Both the position numbers and the translations under genes were made by a program. Below, in pieces: positions 60,884 to 64,000 of a stretch of 64,000 nucleotides of DNA. The DNA is from Prevotella sp. HJM029. GTDB taxonomy: Bacteria > Bacteroidota > Bacteroidia > Bacteroidales > Bacteroidaceae. The stretch's first letter is position 1, and every line of letters starts with the position of its first letter. The stretch lies in the NCBI RefSeq assembly GCF_000599605.1, contig NZ_KK082669.1, positions 1 through 64,000 of the forward strand. The letters run 5' to 3'. A model generated the notes under the pieces. The model had not been told where the DNA came from and did not search any database. It saw only the letters and a list, made by a program, of their open reading frames with translations.

Positions 60884-62446
60884 TTATCTCTTCAGTTTCC
60901 ACTCGCCGTCCACCTCATAGCCACCATTGCTGCCCACTTCCCATTCGGCATTACGGTCGGAAACCGATGTCTGATGCGAAAGGACGTTACCCAGAATATT
61001 ATTAGAATGGCGGGAACTTTGGGCCGGCATAGGTTGGAGTTCTTGCAGAGTTGGGAGCAAGGACTTGAAGGCGATACCCTCAGAAGCTAAATTGAAGATG
61101 CACCTGTGTGTGAAATCGACACAATAATATTGGTCACCTTGTCTGAAAATGGCGAGATGATTTTCTTTTAATGCTGCCCTCAAGTATTGCTTCTCAGTTG
61201 ATGCTGCCAGATTGTTCAGCTTTTCTACAGCAAAGCCATTATTGGGCTTGCTGTGTGGCTCTATATAAATAAGGTGGGGATTCTCAATCTTCCAGATATG
61301 GCAGAGAATGTCACGCTCGGTCTCGTTGGTAGGGAAAAATGCCTGGACACGGCGCAGCATGAAGTTGAACTTCAATATCTTTTGCACGTTATCGCTCAGG
61401 GCAATCTCCCCGCCACCAAGTAGTTTGAAACGACCCTTGGCAATGCGAGTGCCGTATTGTCGCCACAACATTCTGTTAAGTTCGTAGGCAATCATTCGGG
61501 GATTATCCTCCAGCATGGCATCCACATAGAGTTCCACCTTGTTAATACGTTCTTCCTCACTCATGAAGTGTTGTAGCTGCTTGATGGAGAGTACTGTGCC
61601 ACCTTTATACACTGCCTGTTTATGATGATCCACTATCATGTAACCGTATGGCTTGTCCTTTGAGCCAAAGAAGATGAGCGACACGCCAAACTTCTTTTGC
61701 AGGATGTCTGCCAACTCACTTCGACAGGAAACCATGTTGCGATACTTCTTCATAATGGCTCCCAGCTGTCTACGGCGTTTGTAGGTCTCTTTTTCATCAA
61801 TGAGGACGAATCTTGATGTCAAATCTTGCATTCCGATTTTATTTCGTACCCGCCCACCACGTGCAATTTCGAGATTGCCTTCACGCTCGAAACACTCATA
61901 GCCCGATGCCTCCAAGATGGTTTTGAATTGGGTGAGGGAGTTGAACTTGTAACCAAGGGCTTCCTTCAATAACAAGTCTGCACGCAACTCCTCATCTTCG
62001 CCGACGATCTTGTTGATAACCTCCTGCGATCGGATGCGCTCATGGTTATGGTCTATCTTCTGCCCGTTGGGATTCACCCGACTGGTGATGATGTGCAGGT
62101 GATTATTGTCGGTGTCATTGTGCGCATAGATAAGAAGCGGTTGCCCTTCATCATCATAGCCCATTTCATGAAGATACTGGTGGGCAATATCCAGAAGCTG
62201 CTCCTGGGAATATTCATGTCCTCGGCAGGAGATGGCAACATGGAACTGCGCCTTGCGGATATGCTCGTTTTTTGCCGAATAGTCAATCAGGTATTGTTGC
62301 AGCTGTTCGGGAGTATAGCTATCAGCGGCTCCCACATAACCGAAGTTCTTCATTACAAGAAGCACAGCCTGGCCTTTGGCAACTTTTCGCTCGTTGTACT
62401 CAACGGCATGGAATGTCGTGCTGGAGGGTAATATGGTTGCTATCAT
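60884..62446 (-). CDS. Relaxase/mobilisation nuclease
   Basis: 520 aa. The three-histidine motif H109-N-D-T-D-N-N-H116-L-H118 (YAHNDTDNNHLHIITSR) fits MobP-type relaxases; QFHVAISCRGHEYS before it and SRVNPNGQKIDHNHERIRSQ after it are typical. The catalytic tyrosine is likely in the first 40 residues (for instance Tyr 17 or Tyr 37). It nicks oriT and leads the strand into the recipient. It lies after the accessory gene 62515-62895 in the same direction, downstream of the probable oriT. Confidence 0.85.
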   Translation of the reverse strand: MIATILPSSTTFHAVEYNERKVAKGQAVLLVMKNFGYVGAADSYTPEQLQQYLIDYSAKNEHIRKAQFHVAISCRGHEYSQEQLLDIAHQYLHEMGYDDEGQPLLIYAHNDTDNNHLHIITSRVNPNGQKIDHNHERIRSQEVINKIVGEDEELRADLLLKEALGYKFNSLTQFKTILEASGYECFEREGNLEIARGGRVRNKIGMQDLTSRFVLIDEKETYKRRRQLGAIMKKYRNMVSCRSELADILQKKFGVSLIFFGSKDKPYGYMIVDHHKQAVYKGGTVLSIKQLQHFMSEEERINKVELYVDAMLEDNPRMIAYELNRMLWRQYGTRIAKGRFKLLGGGEIALSDNVQKILKFNFMLRRVQAFFPTNETERDILCHIWKIENPHLIYIEPHSKPNNGFAVEKLNNLAASTEKQYLRAALKENHLAIFRQGDQYYCVDFTHRCIFNLASEGIAFKSLLPTLQELQPMPAQSSRHSNNILGNVLSHQTSVSDRNAEWEVGSNGGYEVDGEWKLKR

Positions 62447-62514
62447 CGTTTTCTTGTGTGTTCGTGAAAAGATGTGATTGATAAATCGGTATTTACCGAT
62501 TACGGCTTTTCGCT

Positions 62515-62895
62515 TTATCGTGTTAATCGTTTGGCTATCTGATGCTGTTCCTGTCTTATCGCTGTTAAGAGCTTTTGTAGCTCCATGATTTGAGGATAAA
62601 GCACTTTCTCAAAATAGGGAAGTGTCAGCTCATTGGCTATCGCCAGTTCGTTGGCTCGCTTGACCACCTGATTGAAGTTACCGCCCATCCATGCCAAGTC
62701 CTGGTGATACTTCTTATAGAAGGTCATCATTTCGTTGAGCGTGGCGATTTTACGTTTTGTGCCAACATCGTCAAACTGCTTGATAGCATCCCAAATCATG
62801 CTACTTACCGTTTTGTAGTTAGTAGCCTTCTGTTTAATCAGCTCGGCATCCTGTGCAGAAATCCTTATCCAGAGTCTTTTCGTTTTCCGTTCCAT
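62515..62895 (-). CDS. MobC-like relaxosome accessory protein
   Basis: 126 aa from ATG 62895 (MERKTKRLWIRISAQDAELI). The N-terminus is a ribbon-helix-helix-like DNA-binding part (RLWIRISAQDAELIKQKATN), and LAWMGGNFNQVVKRANEL is the MobC-family phrase. The protein helps the relaxase find oriT. The outer frame to 62937 is not needed. It ends 68 bases before the relaxase ATG at 62446. Confidence 0.8.
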   Translation of the reverse strand: MERKTKRLWIRISAQDAELIKQKATNYKTVSSMIWDAIKQFDDVGTKRKIATLNEMMTFYKKYHQDLAWMGGNFNQVVKRANELAIANELTLPYFEKVLYPQIMELQKLLTAIRQEQHQIAKRLTR

Positions 62896-62935
62896 ATTCT
62901 TCTGTTTATATTCTGAGTTGCGAAGAATAATCCCC

Positions 62936-62997
62936 AACTTGACAGAGTTGGCAAGTTACTTTTGTCCGCACAAAAGTACAACTTGCTACCCAAACTC
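62936..62997. other. Probable oriT
   Basis: GCAAGTT-ACTTTTG-TCCGCA-CAAAAGT-AC-AACTTGC (62951-62986) is a 14-bp near-perfect inverted repeat with a 6-base loop; GAGTTGG outside pairs imperfectly with CCAAACTC. It lies upstream of the mobC-like and relaxase genes, the usual oriT position, and contains GTCCGCA, a nic-like GC stretch. The exact nick is not identifiable by eye. Confidence 0.5.
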
Positions 62998-63103
62998 CGT
63001 AAGGGAAATGTAGTCTCGCCACCTGCTTGTCTGACATAAAGTTAGCAAGAAATGATGGACTGTGGTGTTCTTCGATAACTGATTCAAGAAAAATGTTATC
63101 GTG

Positions 63104-63187
63104 AAATCGGGATAATGAAAACCCGATTTAGCGATATAAGGAAAAACCGAAGTTACGAGTCCGTTTCTTCGAGAAAAGACGAAGAAA
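63104..63187. other. Two hairpins in the oriT-to-small-ORF spacer
   Basis: AAATCGGG...CCCGATTT (63104-63129, loop 10) and TTTCTTCG...CGAAGAAA (63164-63187, loop 8) are perfect 8-bp stems. They lie in a 380-bp non-coding stretch and may be part of the transfer or regulatory region. Confidence 0.45.
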
Positions 63188-63267
63188 TGAAGCCGTGAGA
63201 TAGTGATATTACGAGAAAATGTAGTCATAAAATACTTGCTGATTGTCAATGCTTAGATGCTCTATTA

Positions 63268-63299
63268 TTTGCTTTTCTCGGATATTTTTCGTATCTTTG
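63268..63299 (+). promoter_or_regulatory. Bacteroidetes promoter, both elements present
   Basis: TTTG (63268-63271), 20 bases, TATCTTTG (63292-63299): matches the TTTG-N20-TAnnTTTG consensus. It faces the small gene starting at 63322. Confidence 0.7.
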
Positions 63300-63321
63300 G
63301 TATAGCTAATAATGTTTTAAG

Positions 63322-63468
63322 ATGCAAGTATTTCTCTTCGTATATATCCTGTTCAGAGCCATCTTCCAGCTGATAGGTTGGGTGATTCAAGGCTTTCTGT
63401 ATGTTTTGTGGATGCTCTTTGGCGGCATCGCTTACCTGGTGAATTATCTGATAGAACGCAAAACATAA
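63322..63468 (+). CDS. Small membrane peptide, 48 aa
   Basis: MQVFLFVYILFRAIFQLIGW then VIQGFLYVLWMLFGGIAYLV then NYLIERKT. Two hydrophobic stretches and a basic tail make a small two-helix or single long-helix membrane peptide. It is preceded by the best promoter in this part of the window, 22 bases before the ATG, and followed by a hairpin AGCCATGCCTC/GGAGGTATGGCT (63468-63495). It is too short for routine gene calling. Function unknown; its place next to oriT and integrase suggests a role in transfer or in excluding other elements (guess). Confidence 0.55.
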   Translation: MQVFLFVYILFRAIFQLIGWVIQGFLYVLWMLFGGIAYLVNYLIERKT

Positions 63469-63524
63469 AGCCATGCCTCGAAGGGGAGGTATGGCTCTAT
63501 GTGGGTGTGAGATTTATTCATCAT

Positions 63525-64000
63525 TCATCTGATTGCCTTCTGGAGGTTTACCGCATGTCGCTCGATGGTCGATTTCAGCACCTTCGCATAAATCTGCGTG
63601 GTCCGGATGTTCTGATGCCCCAACATGCGTGCGACGTTCTCTATGGGCACGTCGTGGGCAAGAGCCAGCGTCGCAAACGAGTGCCGGGCAATGTGGAAGG
63701 TCAGGTTCTTGTTGAGTTTCATGGCTGCCTGGATGAGATGCAGGTAGTCGTTTGCCTTTTGATTGGATATTCTCGGCAACTTGAAATCATACTTTTTGAG
63801 CACCTCCATTGCCGGTTTGAGAATGGGAGTGAAGAATTTAGAGCCAGTCTTTAATCTGCTTCCATCAATATAATACAATGTTCCCTGCAGTTCCGTCATC
63901 GTATCAAAGCTAAATGATTGAACATCACAATATGCCAAACCAGTATAGGCGGCGAACACAAACAAATCTCTGACCTTATCCAGTTTCCCCTCCAGTTTTA
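63525..64000 (-). CDS. Tyrosine recombinase (IntDOT-like), C-terminal part
   Basis: The gene continues past 64000; 158 residues are visible, the catalytic domain. HIARHSFATLAL carries the H-x-x-R pair and LGHQNIRTTQIYAKV the final H and the tyrosine nucleophile. At the first Arg site the sequence reads AAYTGLAYCDV instead of TGLR, as in IntDOT-type enzymes, which lack this arginine. It should integrate and excise the ICE. The stop at 63525 lies near the element's mobilisation genes. Confidence 0.85.
   Translation of the reverse strand, partial: KLEGKLDKVRDLFVFAAYTGLAYCDVQSFSFDTMTELQGTLYYIDGSRLKTGSKFFTPILKPAMEVLKKYDFKLPRISNQKANDYLHLIQAAMKLNKNLTFHIARHSFATLALAHDVPIENVARMLGHQNIRTTQIYAKVLKSTIERHAVNLQKAIR

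Noticed and set aside
63265-63474. 69-codon minus-strand frame
   Set aside because: It is antisense to the small membrane peptide and its promoter, with a less protein-like composition.
1-64000. tRNA or rRNA genes
   Set aside because: I saw no cloverleaf with a CCA end or TTCGA arm and no rRNA-like text anywhere in the window.

Overview
The window is most of an integrative and conjugative element (ICE) of the CTnDOT/Bacteroidetes type, probably from a Bacteroidales and plausibly Prevotella-like host. The basis is a full Bacteroidetes tra gene set (TraA/B, E, F, G, I, J, K, L, M, N, a TraG/VirD4-like coupling ATPase and TraX), Bacteroidetes promoters (TAnnTTTG, one with an upstream TTTG), an IntDOT-like tyrosine recombinase, and small GCGAAAG-type repeats that I associate with Prevotella. 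Both edges cut through genes, so neither ICE end is visible.

Layout. 1-3.4 kb: a cut-off lipoprotein, small element-borne genes, a decayed gene fragment, and about 0.7 kb of structured non-coding DNA with two 109-nt copies of a probable structured RNA. 3.4-11.1 kb (minus strand): ICE accessory/DNA-processing genes, namely a lipoprotein, a topoisomerase-type zinc-ribbon protein, a TraI-like periplasmic protein, a Toprim protein, an ArdC-like antirestriction/zincin protein, a phosphoribosyltransferase-MutS-I-like fusion and a DUF4099-like protein. 11.2-12.3 kb (plus): an M23 peptidase/glucosaminidase cell-wall hydrolase.

12.3-32.5 kb is a cargo block rich in defence-type genes, set between the hydrolase and TraX. 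It holds a degenerate ADP-ribosylglycohydrolase-like gene with a coupled partner; an XRE regulator followed by a 1199-aa helicase-nuclease; a DUF4468 periplasmic protein; a second XRE regulator heading a type I restriction-modification locus (hsdM, RhuM-Fic, hsdS, hsdR); ASCH, WYL and DUF2130 genes; and an unknown gene overlapping a KAP P-loop NTPase. Three promoters in this block share a motif at fixed spacing, and a fourth, weaker match lies at 55.1 kb.

32.5-48.2 kb (minus) is the conjugation operon, transcribed from the ParA-like traA towards traX. 48.7-53.9 kb holds a small periplasmic protein and a composite-transposon-like unit: two same-orientation IS1380-like copies (the left one internally deleted) around a DUF389 pseudogene and nhaA.

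54.0-60.8 kb is the part I find most interesting: WYL regulator, a 786-aa protein joining a methyltransferase-like fold without NPPY/F, an HsdS-like segment and a GHKL ATPase domain, a receiver-domain protein, and the N-terminus of a NERD nuclease gene cut off by a third, decayed IS1380-like copy. I know no named system with this composition. 60.9-64 kb carries the relaxase, its accessory protein, a probable oriT, a 48-codon membrane-peptide gene behind a good promoter, and the start of the integrase gene region at the window edge.

All family calls come from reading motifs by eye; no database search was possible.
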